Source of the DNA: Qipengyuania citrea
Lineage (GTDB): Bacteria; Pseudomonadota; Alphaproteobacteria; Sphingomonadales; Sphingomonadaceae
Assembly (NCBI RefSeq): GCF_009828015.1
Contig: NZ_WTYG01000002.1
Location: 186,001-250,000 of the forward strand
Direction of reading: 5' to 3'
Length of the DNA: 64,000 bases
Shown: piece after piece, positions 47,599-57,003 of the stretch
How the letters are laid out: each line of letters opens with the position of its first letter
Position numbering within the stretch: position 1 is the stretch's first letter
The notes under the pieces: model-generated
Databases searched by the model: none
What the model was told of the DNA's origin: nothing
The model's input: only the letters and a program-made list of their open reading frames with translations
Program-made: the position numbers and the translations under genes

Positions 47599-47943
47599 AT
47601 GGCAAAGCTCTCTCTCTTTGAACGTCGCCGTCGCCGCGTCCGCACCGCGCTCCGCAACGTGTCCGGTGGCAGGCCCCGCCTATCGGTGCACCGCACCGGC
47701 CAGCATATCTATGCGCAGATCATCGACGATTCGGCCGGCAAGACGCTCGCCGCAGCATCGACGCTTGGCGCGGACGGTACGGGTGCCAATATCGAAGCCG
47801 CCAAGAAGGTTGGCAGCGATATCGCCGCTGCTGCCCAGAAAGCCGGCGTAACCTCCGTCGTGTTCGATCGCGGTGGTTTCCTGTTCCATGGCCGCGTTAA
47901 GGCGCTGGCCGACGCCGCTCGTGAAGGCGGGCTGGAGTTCTGA
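47599..47943 (+). CDS. rplR: 50S ribosomal protein L18
   Basis: A 114-aa protein: [20 protein letters not shown] and [20 protein letters not shown]. It binds 5S rRNA. ATG 47599 follows the rplF stop after 1 base. Stop and rpsE start form TGATGATGG. Confidence 0.96.
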   Translation: MAKLSLFERRRRRVRTALRNVSGGRPRLSVHRTGQHIYAQIIDDSAGKTLAAASTLGADGTGANIEAAKKVGSDIAAAAQKAGVTSVVFDRGGFLFHGRVKALADAAREGGLEF

Positions 47944-47945
47944 TG

Positions 47946-48761
47946 ATGGCTGACGAAAACAAAACCGAAAACACCGAAGCCGAAACCAAGGTCGAAACGA
48001 CCGAGGCCAAGGCCGAGACCACGCCTGCGGTCACGAAGGAAGAGCCGGCTGTCGCCGACACGCCTTCGGAAGCTGCAGCGAACCAGAGCCCTGCACAGGG
48101 TGCCGAAGGGCAGCCGCAGCAGCGCGAAGGTCGTGGCCGTGGCGGTCGTGACAACCGTGGCGGCGGTGGCCGTGGCCGCGGTGGCCGCGACAACAACCGT
48201 CGTGGCGGACGCCGCGAGGAAGAAGACGACGGCATCATCGAGAAGCTCGTCCACATCAACCGCGTCAGCAAGACGGTGAAGGGCGGTAAGCGCTTCGGGT
48301 TTGCTGCGCTGGTCGTGGTGGGTGACGGCCAGGGCCGCGTCGGGTTCGGCAAGGGCAAGGCCCGCGAAGTCCCTGAGGCGATCAGCAAGGCGACTGCCGC
48401 TGCACGCAAGATGATGGTCCGCGTCCCGTTGAAGGAGGGCCGTACCCTCCATCACGACGGCAAGGGTCGTTTCGGCGCGGGCAAGGTTACCGTTCGTACC
48501 GCACCTCCGGGTACCGGCATCATCGCCGGCGGTCCGATGCGTGCCGTGTTCGAAAGCCTCGGCGTTGCCGACGTGGTGACCAAGTCGGTCGGTACGTCGA
48601 ACCCCTACAACATGATCCGCGCCACGTTCGACGCGCTGACCAACCAGACTTCGCCGAAGTCGGTGGCTCAGCGTCGCGGCAAGAAGGTCGCTGACCTGCT
48701 TGGCCGTGGTGGCGCTTCGGTAGCAGAGGCTGAAGCCGACGCCGCCGCTATTGCGGAGTAA
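47946..48761 (+). CDS. rpsE: 30S ribosomal protein S5 with RGG-rich N-terminal extension
   Basis: A 271-aa protein versus about 165 for E. coli. Residues 1-58 are Glu/Thr/Ala-rich and acidic. Residues 60-90 are an RGG box ([30 protein letters not shown]). The normal S5 core starts near [21 protein letters not shown]. The core has VKGGKRFGF, the spectinomycin-contacting loop. A start at 47943 is also possible. Confidence 0.97.
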   Translation: MADENKTENTEAETKVETTEAKAETTPAVTKEEPAVADTPSEAAANQSPAQGAEGQPQQREGRGRGGRDNRGGGGRGRGGRDNNRRGGRREEEDDGIIEKLVHINRVSKTVKGGKRFGFAALVVVGDGQGRVGFGKGKAREVPEAISKATAAARKMMVRVPLKEGRTLHHDGKGRFGAGKVTVRTAPPGTGIIAGGPMRAVFESLGVADVVTKSVGTSNPYNMIRATFDALTNQTSPKSVAQRRGKKVADLLGRGGASVAEAEADAAAIAE

Positions 48762-48766
48762 GATCG

Positions 48767-48952
48767 ATGGCCAAAGCGAAAACCGTCAAGATCAAGCAGA
48801 TCGGTTCGCCGATCCGGCGCCCGGAAAGCCAGAAGAAAATTCTGATCGGTCTGGGCCTCAACAAGATGCACAAGATCGTCGAGCGCCAGGACACCCCCGA
48901 GGTGCGCGGCGCAATCGCCAAGATCCCGCATCTGGTGACCGTGGTCGACTGA
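48767..48952 (+). CDS. rpmD: 50S ribosomal protein L30
   Basis: A 61-aa protein: [20 protein letters not shown] and [20 protein letters not shown]. It is followed by an intrinsic terminator, which separates it from rplO. Confidence 0.96.
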   Translation: MAKAKTVKIKQIGSPIRRPESQKKILIGLGLNKMHKIVERQDTPEVRGAIAKIPHLVTVVD

Positions 48953-48979
48953 TCAGGCAGCCTGTCTGCCGAACAAAAG

Positions 48980-49018
48980 TGCCGGGCCGCGTTCGATCGC
49001 TGCCCGGCCTTTTTCGTT
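48980..49018 (+). terminator. intrinsic terminator between rpmD and rplO
   Basis: GCCGGGC-CGC pairs with GC-T-GCCCGGC across GTTCGATC, followed by CTTTTTCGTT (stem 48981-49009). The 202-bp spacer would then need a fresh promoter before rplO; none was assigned. Confidence 0.75.
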
Positions 49019-49154
49019 AGGACGACAATTTCGTTTACCGCGTGCGCGCCGTCCAATTGAGAGTCGACATGATCGGCCAAACAGACTATCGGCGCGCACT
49101 TCCCAACAGCGCGAACCCCGTCACGGGGCGTTAGAAAGCGAAAGCGAGTGCACT

Positions 49155-49679
49155 ATGAAATTGAATGATATCCGCGACAATCCCGGCGCACGTAAGACCC
49201 GCATCCGTATCGGACGCGGCATCGGCTCGGGCAAGGGCAAGACCGGCGGCCGCGGCCAGAAGGGCCAGAAGAGCCGTTCGGGCGTCGCCATCAAGGGCTT
49301 CGAAGGCGGCCAGATGCCGCTGCACATGCGCCTGCCGAAGCGCGGCTTCAACAACCCGTTCGGCAAGGACTTCGCCGAAGTGAACATCGGCATGGTCCAG
49401 AAGTTCATCGACGCCGAAAAGCTCGACGGATCGAAGGTGCTCGACCATGAAACGCTGCGGGCCGCCGGCCTCGCGCGGGGTGGCAAGGACGGTGTCCGTC
49501 TGCTGGGCAAGGGCGAGCTCAAGGCCAAGGTAACCTTCAAGGTCGCCGGTGCCTCGAAGGGCGCCATCGAAGCGGTCGAAAAGGCCGGCGGCAAGGTCGA
49601 AGTGATCGCCGCCGACAAGCCCGAGCACGAGAAAAAGGCTGCTCGCGCCGAAGCCAACAAGGCCAAGAAGGCGAAGTAA
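49155..49679 (+). CDS. rplO: 50S ribosomal protein L15
   Basis: A 174-aa protein: [20 protein letters not shown] and [20 protein letters not shown], with a basic Ala/Lys tail ([15 protein letters not shown]). Separated from rpmD by a terminator-bearing spacer. Confidence 0.97.
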   Translation: MKLNDIRDNPGARKTRIRIGRGIGSGKGKTGGRGQKGQKSRSGVAIKGFEGGQMPLHMRLPKRGFNNPFGKDFAEVNIGMVQKFIDAEKLDGSKVLDHETLRAAGLARGGKDGVRLLGKGELKAKVTFKVAGASKGAIEAVEKAGGKVEVIAADKPEHEKKAARAEANKAKKAK

Positions 49680-49692
49680 GCGGGATAATTCG

Positions 49693-49720
49693 GGGGGACG
49701 GGTTCGACAATCCGTCCCCC
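49693..49720 (+). other. hairpin between rplO and secY
   Basis: GGGGGACGG (49693) pairs perfectly with CCGTCCCCC (49712) across a 10-base loop. No U-run follows, so it is probably a processing or stability structure rather than a terminator. Confidence 0.5.
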
Positions 49721-49784
49721 TGTCCCTATCTAGCCTTCCTGTGCCGGGAGGGGCCGGCGCCAATTCAGGATTGAACAGATTCCC

Positions 49785-51149
49785 ATGGCATCACGCGCCG
49801 ACAATATCGCGAGCAACATGAGCCTCGCAAACTTCACCAAGGCCACCGAGCTGAAGAACCGTATCTGGTTCACCATCGGGGCCCTGATCGTCTTCCGTTT
49901 CCTCAGCTTCGTTCCGCTTCCGGGCGTGAACCCGCTGATCCTGAGCGATCTCTACGATCAGACGCGGGGCGGGATCCTCGACCTGTTCAACACCTTTTCG
50001 GGCGGCAGCCTTGAGCGGATGAGCCTCATCGCGCTCGGCGTCATGCCCTACATCACCGCCTCGATCGTCGTGCAGCTGGCAGCCGCGCTGCATCCAAGCC
50101 TCGCCGCGCTCAAGAAAGAAGGCACGGTCGGGCGGCAGAAGCTTAACCAGTACACCCGGTACGGCACCGTGTTTCTGTGCGCGATCCAGGGCTGGTTCCT
50201 CGCCTCGGGTCTCGAAAGCTTCGGCGCGCAGAGCGGGCTTCAGGCGGTGGTCGACCCGGGCATCATGTTCCGTGTCGGCGCTGTCATCAGCCTGGTGGGC
50301 GGGACCATGTTCCTGCTGTGGCTGGGCGAACAGATCACCAGTCGCGGCATCGGCAACGGCGTGTCGCTGATCATCATGGCAGGCATCGTCGCACAGTTCC
50401 CGACCTTTGTCTCGAACCTGGGTCAGGGCTATTCGGAAGGTTCGATCCCGACCGGCATCATCGTCGGCCTGATCGCCATGGTCGTCGTGCTGATCCTGGT
50501 CATCTGCTTCATGGAGCGCGCCCAGCGCCGCCTGCTGATCCAGTATCCCAAGCGTGCGACGCAGCGCGGCGTTATGCAGGCCGATCGTTCGCACCTGCCG
50601 CTCAAGCTCAACACCGCAGGTGTGATCCCGCCGATCTTTGCCAGTTCGCTGCTCCTGCTTCCGCTGACGATCACGCAGTTCGCGGGCAATTCGGTCGATA
50701 CCGACAGCGCCGCGGGCGGGGTGCTCCAGTCGACGCTGCAATATCTGCAGCACGGTCAGCCGCTCTACATGACGCTCTATGGCCTCGGCATCATCTTCTT
50801 CTGCTTCTTCTACACCGCGATCGTCTTCAATCCCGAGGAAACCGCGGACAATCTGAAGAAGAACGGCGGGTTCATTCCGGGCATCCGACCGGGCAAGCGG
50901 ACCGAGGAATATCTCGATTATGTGCTGACGCGCATTACCGTGATCGGCGCAATCTACCTGACGCTGGTTTGCGTCCTGCCGGAATACATGATCGCCCAGA
51001 CCGGCGTGCCTCTGTTCCTCGGCGGCACCAGCCTGCTCATCGTGGTCAATGTCACGGTCGACACGATCAGCCAGATCCAGTCGCACCTGCTGGCGCACCA
51101 ATATGGTGACCTCATCAAAAAAGCGAAGTTGAAGGGACGCCTGCGTTAA
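49785..51149 (+). CDS. secY: preprotein translocase subunit SecY
   Basis: A 454-aa protein with ten membrane helices. FVPLPGVNP and GIMPYITASIVVQL-like helix 2 (as ALGVMPYITASIVVQL), GNGVSLIIMAGIVAQFP and NPEETADNLKKNGGFIPGIRPGK are conserved. Main pore of the Sec translocon. Confidence 0.98.
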   Translation: MASRADNIASNMSLANFTKATELKNRIWFTIGALIVFRFLSFVPLPGVNPLILSDLYDQTRGGILDLFNTFSGGSLERMSLIALGVMPYITASIVVQLAAALHPSLAALKKEGTVGRQKLNQYTRYGTVFLCAIQGWFLASGLESFGAQSGLQAVVDPGIMFRVGAVISLVGGTMFLLWLGEQITSRGIGNGVSLIIMAGIVAQFPTFVSNLGQGYSEGSIPTGIIVGLIAMVVVLILVICFMERAQRRLLIQYPKRATQRGVMQADRSHLPLKLNTAGVIPPIFASSLLLLPLTITQFAGNSVDTDSAAGGVLQSTLQYLQHGQPLYMTLYGLGIIFFCFFYTAIVFNPEETADNLKKNGGFIPGIRPGKRTEEYLDYVLTRITVIGAIYLTLVCVLPEYMIAQTGVPLFLGGTSLLIVVNVTVDTISQIQSHLLAHQYGDLIKKAKLKGRLR

Positions 51150-51180
51150 GGCACAGCACGGGCGAAGGGGACTTTACGCA

Positions 51181-51828
51181 ATGGATATCATCCTCCTGGG
51201 CCCTCCGGGCGCCGGTAAGGGGACGCAGGCCCAGCGCCTGGTCGAACACCACGGAATGCTGCAGCTTTCGACCGGCGACATGCTGCGCGAAACACGCAAG
51301 GCCGATACCGAGCTGGGCCACAAGGTCGCGGACATCATGGATTCGGGCGGGCTCGTATCGGACGAGATCGTGTCGGCCATGATCGATGCCAAGCTGGCCG
51401 ATATGGGTCCGGAAACGGGTGCGATCTTCGACGGCTATCCCCGCACTGCGGCCCAGGCCGACCAGCTCGACGGTATCCTTGCCCGGCACGGCCGCAAGCT
51501 CGACCATGTGATCGAGCTCGAAGTGAACGAGGAAGCGCTGGTCGAACGGATCACGGGCCGCTTCACCTGCGCCAATTGCGGCGCCGGCTATCACGACGTG
51601 TTCAAGCAGCCGGCGACACCCGGCGTATGCGACAAGTGCGGATCGACCGAGTTCAAGCGCCGTCCCGACGACAATGAGGAGACGGTGCGCAAGCGGATGC
51701 AGGAATATCGCGGCAAGACCGCGCCGATCCTGCCCGGCTACGAACAGCGCGGCATTGTCAGCCGGGTCGATGGCATGGCCTCGATCGAAGACGTTACGCA
51801 CGCGATCGACGCTATCCTCACCCGCTGA
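51181..51828 (+). CDS. adk: adenylate kinase, long form with Cys-type LID
   Basis: A 215-aa enzyme interconverting ATP+AMP and 2 ADP. P-loop GPPGAGKGTQ (residues 7-16); DGYPRTAAQADQLD is the AMP region. The LID carries C-x-x-C (FTCANCGAG) and C-x-x-C (GVCDKCGS), a likely zinc site. Spacing to secY is 31 bp. Confidence 0.97.
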   Translation: MDIILLGPPGAGKGTQAQRLVEHHGMLQLSTGDMLRETRKADTELGHKVADIMDSGGLVSDEIVSAMIDAKLADMGPETGAIFDGYPRTAAQADQLDGILARHGRKLDHVIELEVNEEALVERITGRFTCANCGAGYHDVFKQPATPGVCDKCGSTEFKRRPDDNEETVRKRMQEYRGKTAPILPGYEQRGIVSRVDGMASIEDVTHAIDAILTR

Positions 51829-51897
51829 TCCCACTCGGGTTTCCATGACCCGGTACATGGCCTAAGGCCGACCTCTCGACAGAGGGAGATTGGTCTT

Positions 51898-52545
51898 ATG
51901 CGCCTTGCCGGAACCCTGTTTGCCGCTGCTGCGCTTGGCTGTGCGGCGCCATTGTCCGCCGAGGTTGCGGAAACCACCGCCAGCGGCTTCGTCACGCGTG
52001 ACATGGCCGAGGTTGCGGCTACCCCGAGGCAGACCTGGCTGGCATTGATCCGTCCGGGCGCGTGGTGGAACGATGCGCATACATGGTCGGCAGATGCGGC
52101 CAACATGACGCTGACCCCGCAGGCGGGCGGCTGCCTGTGTGAACGCGTGCCGGGCGAGGACCGCGCCGACGGCTTTTCGCTCGATGGCAGTGTGCAGCAC
52201 ATGGTCGTGGTCCAGGCTTACCCGTTGAAGAACCTGCGCATGCGCGGGGGGCTGGGCCCATTGCAGGGCGAACCCGCCACCGGTGTACTGACGATTACTC
52301 TGGAAGAGATCGACGGCGGGACACGGATCCGCTGGGAATATGTAGTCGGCGGCTACATGCGTTACGAAGTGCCGACTATCGCTGCCGCGGTCGATCAGGT
52401 GATGAGCCAGCAATTGCACGGGCTGCGCGATCATCTGGGCGCGCTCGGCGGAGCCGCGGCGACCGTGCCACGAGACAGCGATCCTGCGCCGGCCGATGAG
52501 GCAAGCCTCGAAGACCAGATCGACGCGCTGGACGGGGCGGGGTAG
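51898..52545 (+). CDS. secreted SRPBCC-like protein inserted between adk and rpsM
   Basis: A 215-aa protein with a signal peptide (cleavage near LSA-EV, residue ~21). The body begins ASGFVTRDMAEVAATPRQTWLALIRPGAWW, the SRPBCC/START-like first strand and helices. TWSADAANMTLTPQAGG and TGVLTITLEEIDGGTRIRWEYVV follow, then a long last helix. It probably binds a hydrophobic ligand in the periplasm. Its position inside the ribosomal supercluster is unusual. Confidence 0.85.
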   Translation: MRLAGTLFAAAALGCAAPLSAEVAETTASGFVTRDMAEVAATPRQTWLALIRPGAWWNDAHTWSADAANMTLTPQAGGCLCERVPGEDRADGFSLDGSVQHMVVVQAYPLKNLRMRGGLGPLQGEPATGVLTITLEEIDGGTRIRWEYVVGGYMRYEVPTIAAAVDQVMSQQLHGLRDHLGALGGAAATVPRDSDPAPADEASLEDQIDALDGAG

Positions 52546-52875
52546 GCCAAGAGCCAGGTCGGGGACGCCACGGCCGGGCGCCGATCATGCTTGCCTAAGG
52601 GTTTTGACGTATGGCGGCGAACGGGCTAGGCCCTGATCTTCTCGGACGACAGCGGCCGCATGGGTCGCTGTGGATCTCGCTGTGTGCTGGGCAGTTGACC
52701 TTGGCGTCGAATCCCCCTAAGCGCGCGGTTCATTCGACATTGCGGCGATTCCGGCGGATGGCAGTGATATCTGCGTCGAGCCGGATTTTGCGTTAGGCAG
52801 GGGCTGCAAGCGTCGGATTGAGCGATGAGATAGGACCGCCGGCCTCACCGGCGCCTGTGGAGCATGGAGAAGTAA
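52546..52875 (+). other. noncoding spacer upstream of rpsM
   Basis: A 330-bp gap. TTGACC (52695) with TAAGCG about 17 bases further is a weak sigma70-like pair and could drive the alpha operon. TTTTGACGTATGG near 52602 is another -35-like hexamer without a clear -10. No gene or repeat seen. Confidence 0.4.
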
Positions 52876-53244
52876 GTGGCTCGTATTGCCGGGGTAAACA
52901 TCCCCACCAACAAGCGCGTGATCATCGCGCTCACCTATATTCACGGTATCGGCCGTAACAACGCCGTCGAGATCGCCGACAAGCTCGGTATCGATCACAC
53001 CCGCCGCGTGCAGGACCTGTCCGACGAGGAAGTCCTGCGCATCCGCGAGACGATCGATGCGGATTACACCGTGGAAGGCGACCTTCGCCGCGAAACCGCG
53101 ATGAACATCAAGCGGCTCATGGACCTGCGGTCCTACCGCGGTCTGCGTCACCGTGCCGGTCTGCCCGTTCGCGGCCAGCGCACTCACACCAACGCCCGCA
53201 CCCGCAAGGGCAAGGCCAAGCCGATCGCTGGCAAGAAGAAGTAA
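52876..53244 (+). CDS. rpsM: 30S ribosomal protein S13, GTG start
   Basis: A 122-aa protein starting (GTG) [20 protein letters not shown], with [24 protein letters not shown] at the C-terminus. First gene of the alpha operon. GAGAAGTAA precedes the GTG. Confidence 0.97.
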   Translation: MARIAGVNIPTNKRVIIALTYIHGIGRNNAVEIADKLGIDHTRRVQDLSDEEVLRIRETIDADYTVEGDLRRETAMNIKRLMDLRSYRGLRHRAGLPVRGQRTHTNARTRKGKAKPIAGKKK

Positions 53245-53270
53245 GCGCAGGGGCATTCCCCGCGCTTTTG
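53245..53270 (+). terminator. terminator-like hairpin between rpsM and rpsK
   Basis: GCGC-A-GGGG pairs with CCCC-GCGC across CATT, followed by TTTTGCC. The U-run is short. It may attenuate the transcript rather than terminate fully. Confidence 0.5.
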
Positions 53271-53300
53271 CCTTCTTGATAGATTAGAGGAATACAGACC

Positions 53301-53690
53301 ATGGCACGCGAACCCGGCCGCGTTAGGCGCCGCGACAAAAAGAACATTTCCAGCGGCGTTGCGCATATCAACGCCAGCTTCAACAACACGATGATCACCA
53401 TCACCGACGCACAGGGCAATGCGATCAGCTGGTCCAGCGCCGGCATGATGGGCTTCAAGGGCAGCCGCAAGTCGACTCCCTATGCTGCGCAGGTCGCCGC
53501 CGACGACGCGGGCCGCAAGGCCGCCGAGCATGGCGTGCGCACCCTCGAAGTCGAAGTGAAGGGGCCGGGCTCGGGCCGCGAAAGCGCGCTGCGCGGTCTC
53601 GCGGCAGTGGGCTTCACCATCACTTCGATCCGCGACGTGACGCCGATCCCGCACAACGGGGTCCGTCCTTCCAAGCGTCGTCGCGTCTGA
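53301..53690 (+). CDS. rpsK: 30S ribosomal protein S11
   Basis: A 129-aa protein: [20 protein letters not shown] and the end [16 protein letters not shown]. It binds the Shine-Dalgarno platform region. Confidence 0.98.
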   Translation: MAREPGRVRRRDKKNISSGVAHINASFNNTMITITDAQGNAISWSSAGMMGFKGSRKSTPYAAQVAADDAGRKAAEHGVRTLEVEVKGPGSGRESALRGLAAVGFTITSIRDVTPIPHNGVRPSKRRRV

Positions 53691-53740
53691 TCCGTACCTG
53701 CCTGGCGGCTCGCTGACGCGGGCCGCCGACACCCTCTCAC

Positions 53741-53773
53741 GGACCGGACGCTCTTACCGAAGAGCGCCGGTCC
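53741..53773 (+). other. strong hairpin upstream of rpoA
   Basis: GGACCGG-A-CGCTCTT (53741) pairs with AAGAGCG-C-CGGTCC (ending 53773) across ACCG, with a single mismatch. No U-run. It sits 27 bases before the rpoA start, a place where processing or translational control of the alpha subunit would act. Confidence 0.55.
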
Positions 53774-53800
53774 TGCCCGCATCCGAACCAGGGGATTTTC

Positions 53801-54856
53801 ATGTCCGTCAACATTAAGAACTGGCAGGAACTCAAGAAACCCAGCGTCCTTGATATCAAGGCAGCTAGCGACAAGCCTCACAAGGTCACCTTCGTCGCAG
53901 AACCGCTCGAGCGGGGCTTCGGCCTGACGCTCGGCAATGCGCTGCGGCGCGTGCTCCTGAGCTCGCTGCAGGGCGCTGCGATCACTTCGATCAAGATCGA
54001 AAACGTACTCCACGAATTCAGCTCGCTCGCCGGCGTGCGCGAAGACGTGACCGACATCGTCCTCAACGTGAAGCAGATCGCGCTGAAGATGGAAGGCGAA
54101 GGCATGAAGCGCCTGCAGCTTTCCGCAACCGGCCCGGGTGAAGTGACCGCGGGCGATATCGCCGTTTCGGGCGACATCGAAGTGATGAACAAGGATCTCG
54201 TGATCTGTCATCTCGATGAAGGCGCGACGCTCAACATGGAACTGACCGCGGACACCGGCAAGGGCTACAGCCCCGCCGTGATGAACCGTCCGGCCGACGC
54301 GCCGATCGGCCTGATCCCGGTCGACAGCCTGTATTCGCCGGTTCGCCAGGTCAGCTACAAGGTCGAGAACGCCCGTGTTGGCCAGGAACTCGACTACGAC
54401 AAGCTGTCGATCACCATCGAAACCGACGGCACCGTCTCGCCCGAAGATGCCGTGGCCTATGCCGCGCGCATCCTCCAGGACCAGCTGACGCTCTACGTCC
54501 ACTTCGAAGACGGCATTCCGCAGCCGACCTCGGCCATGATCGGCCAGGCCGCCGAGCCGCAGGAAAGCGACACCAACCAGCTCAACCGTTACCTGCTCAA
54601 GAAGGTCGACGAGCTGGAACTGTCGGTCCGTTCGGCCAACTGCCTCAAGAACGACAACATCATCTATATCGGCGACCTCGTCCAGAAGACCGAAGCCGAG
54701 ATGCTTCGTACGCCGAACTTCGGCCGCAAGTCCTTGAACGAAATCAAGGAAGTGCTCTCGTCGATGGGTCTGCGCCTCGGCATGGACATCCCCGGATGGC
54801 CGCCGGAGAACATCGAGGAAATGGCCAAGAAGCTCGAACAGGAACTCCTGGGCTAA
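53801..54856 (+). CDS. rpoA: RNA polymerase alpha subunit
   Basis: A 351-aa protein. The N-terminal domain shows [20 protein letters not shown]. The C-terminal UP-element-binding domain shows [20 protein letters not shown] and [20 protein letters not shown]. Full length. Confidence 0.98.
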   Translation: MSVNIKNWQELKKPSVLDIKAASDKPHKVTFVAEPLERGFGLTLGNALRRVLLSSLQGAAITSIKIENVLHEFSSLAGVREDVTDIVLNVKQIALKMEGEGMKRLQLSATGPGEVTAGDIAVSGDIEVMNKDLVICHLDEGATLNMELTADTGKGYSPAVMNRPADAPIGLIPVDSLYSPVRQVSYKVENARVGQELDYDKLSITIETDGTVSPEDAVAYAARILQDQLTLYVHFEDGIPQPTSAMIGQAAEPQESDTNQLNRYLLKKVDELELSVRSANCLKNDNIIYIGDLVQKTEAEMLRTPNFGRKSLNEIKEVLSSMGLRLGMDIPGWPPENIEEMAKKLEQELLG

Positions 54857-55005
54857 CGTAATCAGGGTGCCCCGGCGCAGGTCGGGGCTCCCTTCCATCG
54901 GCACAGCGCCGGTGGAAATACGAATGGGCGTAGGTGACGGCCCGCAACGGTCACCGGCTTCGGGCTACCTAGAACGGGCCCTTATCGAACAAAGGAAGAG
55001 ATACG

Positions 55006-55428
55006 ATGCGTCACAAGATTTCCGGCCGCAAGCTGCAACGCAAGACCGGCCACCGTCATGCCATGCTGCGCAACATGGCTGCCGCGCTGATCAAGCACGA
55101 GCAGATCATGACCACGCTGCCCAAGGCCAAGGAAATGCGGCCCTACATCGAGAAGCTGATCACGCTCGCGAAGCGTGGCGGCCTGTCGAACCGTCGTCTG
55201 GCAATGAGCCGCCTGCAGGACGAAACGCAGCTCAAGAAGCTGTTCGACATCCTTGCCGAACGTTATTCGGACCGTGAAGGCGGCTACAGCCGCGTCATCA
55301 AGGCCGGCTACCGTGCCAGCGACGCCGCCCAGATGGCAATCATCGAGCTGGTCGACCGCGACGAAGACGCCAAGGGCCAGGATTCGGGCCCGGTGATGAA
55401 TGAAGACAGCGAGTTCGAAGACGCCTGA
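55006..55428 (+). CDS. rplQ: 50S ribosomal protein L17
   Basis: A 140-aa protein: [20 protein letters not shown] and the R-x-x-A-K-K-x-L-T stretch [18 protein letters not shown], with an acidic tail. Between rpoA and rplQ are 149 bp with two small hairpins. Confidence 0.97.
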   Translation: MRHKISGRKLQRKTGHRHAMLRNMAAALIKHEQIMTTLPKAKEMRPYIEKLITLAKRGGLSNRRLAMSRLQDETQLKKLFDILAERYSDREGGYSRVIKAGYRASDAAQMAIIELVDRDEDAKGQDSGPVMNEDSEFEDA

Positions 55429-55452
55429 GGCGCTCTCGAATGAAGACATGCG

Positions 55453-55487
55453 GGGCCGGGCGGGAAACTGTCCGGCCCTTTTGTTTT
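55453..55487 (+). terminator. intrinsic terminator of the alpha operon
   Basis: GGGCCGG (55453) pairs with CCGGCCC (55472), loop GCGGGAAACTGT, then TTTTGTTTT. It ends the ribosomal supercluster 33 bases before the next ATG. Confidence 0.8.
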
Positions 55488-55519
55488 GCATGGCTGCGGC
55501 AGCATGGCACAAGGCGCGC

Positions 55520-56869
55520 ATGATCAGACATGCCATCACCGCCGCAGCGCTGCTCGCCGCTGTTCCGCTTGCCGCCCAGTCCGTCACGCAGGAGCAGATC
55601 GAGACGCGCTACGACCGCTCCCTCGCTGCGGGGTACAAGGCGCTGTTCCTGTGCAGCGCAATCGCGAATGCTGAGCGCAACGGTGCCTTGCGGACTGCCG
55701 AAAGCGTCTTCGAATGGGAACTGTCGGGCATTCAGGCACCCCTGGGGCCGCTGGCCGATACGATGCCCTACCGGATCGCGCGCGGCGCAGACGGGACCGT
55801 CGAAACGGTCTCGGTCGAATGGGCTGATGACGCACCGCCGCGGATTGCCGTGCATGATTCGCGAATGGGTTGCGCGCAGCTTCCGATCGGGGGGCGCCCC
55901 GATCCGGTCGTCACCAAGCGGCCCGCCAGCACGATCGAACGCAGTGCGCCGATTGCTGCCACGGGCGCATTGGCTGGCACGTTCGCGCAAGGGTTCGGCG
56001 ATACCTATGGCGAGGGAACGCGCACGACGGCGGTGCTCGTCATGCGCGATGGCGAGGTACTGGGCGAACGTTATGCGCCAGGGTTCGGGCCCGCCGTGCC
56101 CCAGCGCACGTGGTCGGTCGCGAAAAGCATCGCCGCGACGCTGGTCGGCATGGCGGTGCACCGCGGCGAGGCGGCAGTGGACCAGTCCGCTGGGCTGGGG
56201 ATCGACATCAATGACGCGCGCACGCAGATAACGCTCGATCACCTGCTGCGCATGGCATCGGGACGCTATTCGGACACCGCGGGCAACCGCACTGATCCCC
56301 TGTATTATGGCGGATCGACCGTGGCCGAAACCGCTCTGCACTGGCCACTGGTGCATGAACCGGGCAGAATCTTCCGCTATGCCAACAACGACACGCTGGC
56401 CGCAGTCAATGCGATCGAAGCGTCGCTGGCGAAGCAGCCGCCCGCGCAGGTTTTCGCGCAGCTCGGCATGTTCGATACGGTCGCGGAAACCGACTGGCGC
56501 GGCGATTACATCCTGTCGAGCCAGGTATGGTCCACCGCGCGCGATCTCGCGCGGCTCGGACAGCTCTATCTGGATGACGGCGTGCTTGCGAATGGCACCC
56601 GGGTGCTGCCAGTAGATTGGGCGGACTACGTCTCCGCCCCCGACGGCCCGCAGCCCGATGGCCCCTTCGGCTACGGTGCCGGCTTCTGGCTGCTAGACGC
56701 GGTGGACGGCGTCCCCGCCGATACCTTCGCCGCGATGGGGAACCGTGGGCAGTTCATCGTAATCGTGCCGAGCCGTGACACGGTCATCGTCCGGCGGGGC
56801 GAGGACCTGGCCGGGCACCGGTTCGATATCGCCGCTTTCACGCGCGACGTGCTGGCTCCGCTGGAATGA
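55520..56869 (+). CDS. secreted beta-lactamase-fold serine hydrolase
   Basis: A 449-aa protein. Signal peptide MIRHAITAAALLAAVPLAAQS. The catalytic S-x-x-K is in TWSVAKSIAATLVGMAV (near residue 210). YANNDTLAAVNAIE corresponds to the second Y-x-N element. It belongs to the class C beta-lactamase/esterase superfamily, often esterases or D-aminopeptidases; antibiotic hydrolysis is not claimed. ATG 55520 starts the signal peptide; the earlier open frame overlaps rplQ. Confidence 0.9.
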   Translation: MIRHAITAAALLAAVPLAAQSVTQEQIETRYDRSLAAGYKALFLCSAIANAERNGALRTAESVFEWELSGIQAPLGPLADTMPYRIARGADGTVETVSVEWADDAPPRIAVHDSRMGCAQLPIGGRPDPVVTKRPASTIERSAPIAATGALAGTFAQGFGDTYGEGTRTTAVLVMRDGEVLGERYAPGFGPAVPQRTWSVAKSIAATLVGMAVHRGEAAVDQSAGLGIDINDARTQITLDHLLRMASGRYSDTAGNRTDPLYYGGSTVAETALHWPLVHEPGRIFRYANNDTLAAVNAIEASLAKQPPAQVFAQLGMFDTVAETDWRGDYILSSQVWSTARDLARLGQLYLDDGVLANGTRVLPVDWADYVSAPDGPQPDGPFGYGAGFWLLDAVDGVPADTFAAMGNRGQFIVIVPSRDTVIVRRGEDLAGHRFDIAAFTRDVLAPLE

Positions 56870-57003
56870 ACCATTCATAAAAACGGCGCCTAAACTGAAC
56901 AAAGGCTGTCGTCCAAGTTCAGCCTCGTCTCACGCCCGTTCATCTAGATCGGTTCTCACAGCCGGGGCATTCCCGCCGCGGCCCTGATGAGGAGACCCTC
57001 GAG

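Noticed and set aside
52611..52796. 61-codon frame in the spacer before rpsM
   Set aside because: No ribosome site and no protein-like pattern; the region more likely holds the alpha-operon promoter.
55520..56869. Antibiotic-inactivating beta-lactamase
   Set aside because: The serine hydrolase fold is shared by many esterases and peptidases; no class C-specific residues beyond S-x-x-K were confirmed.
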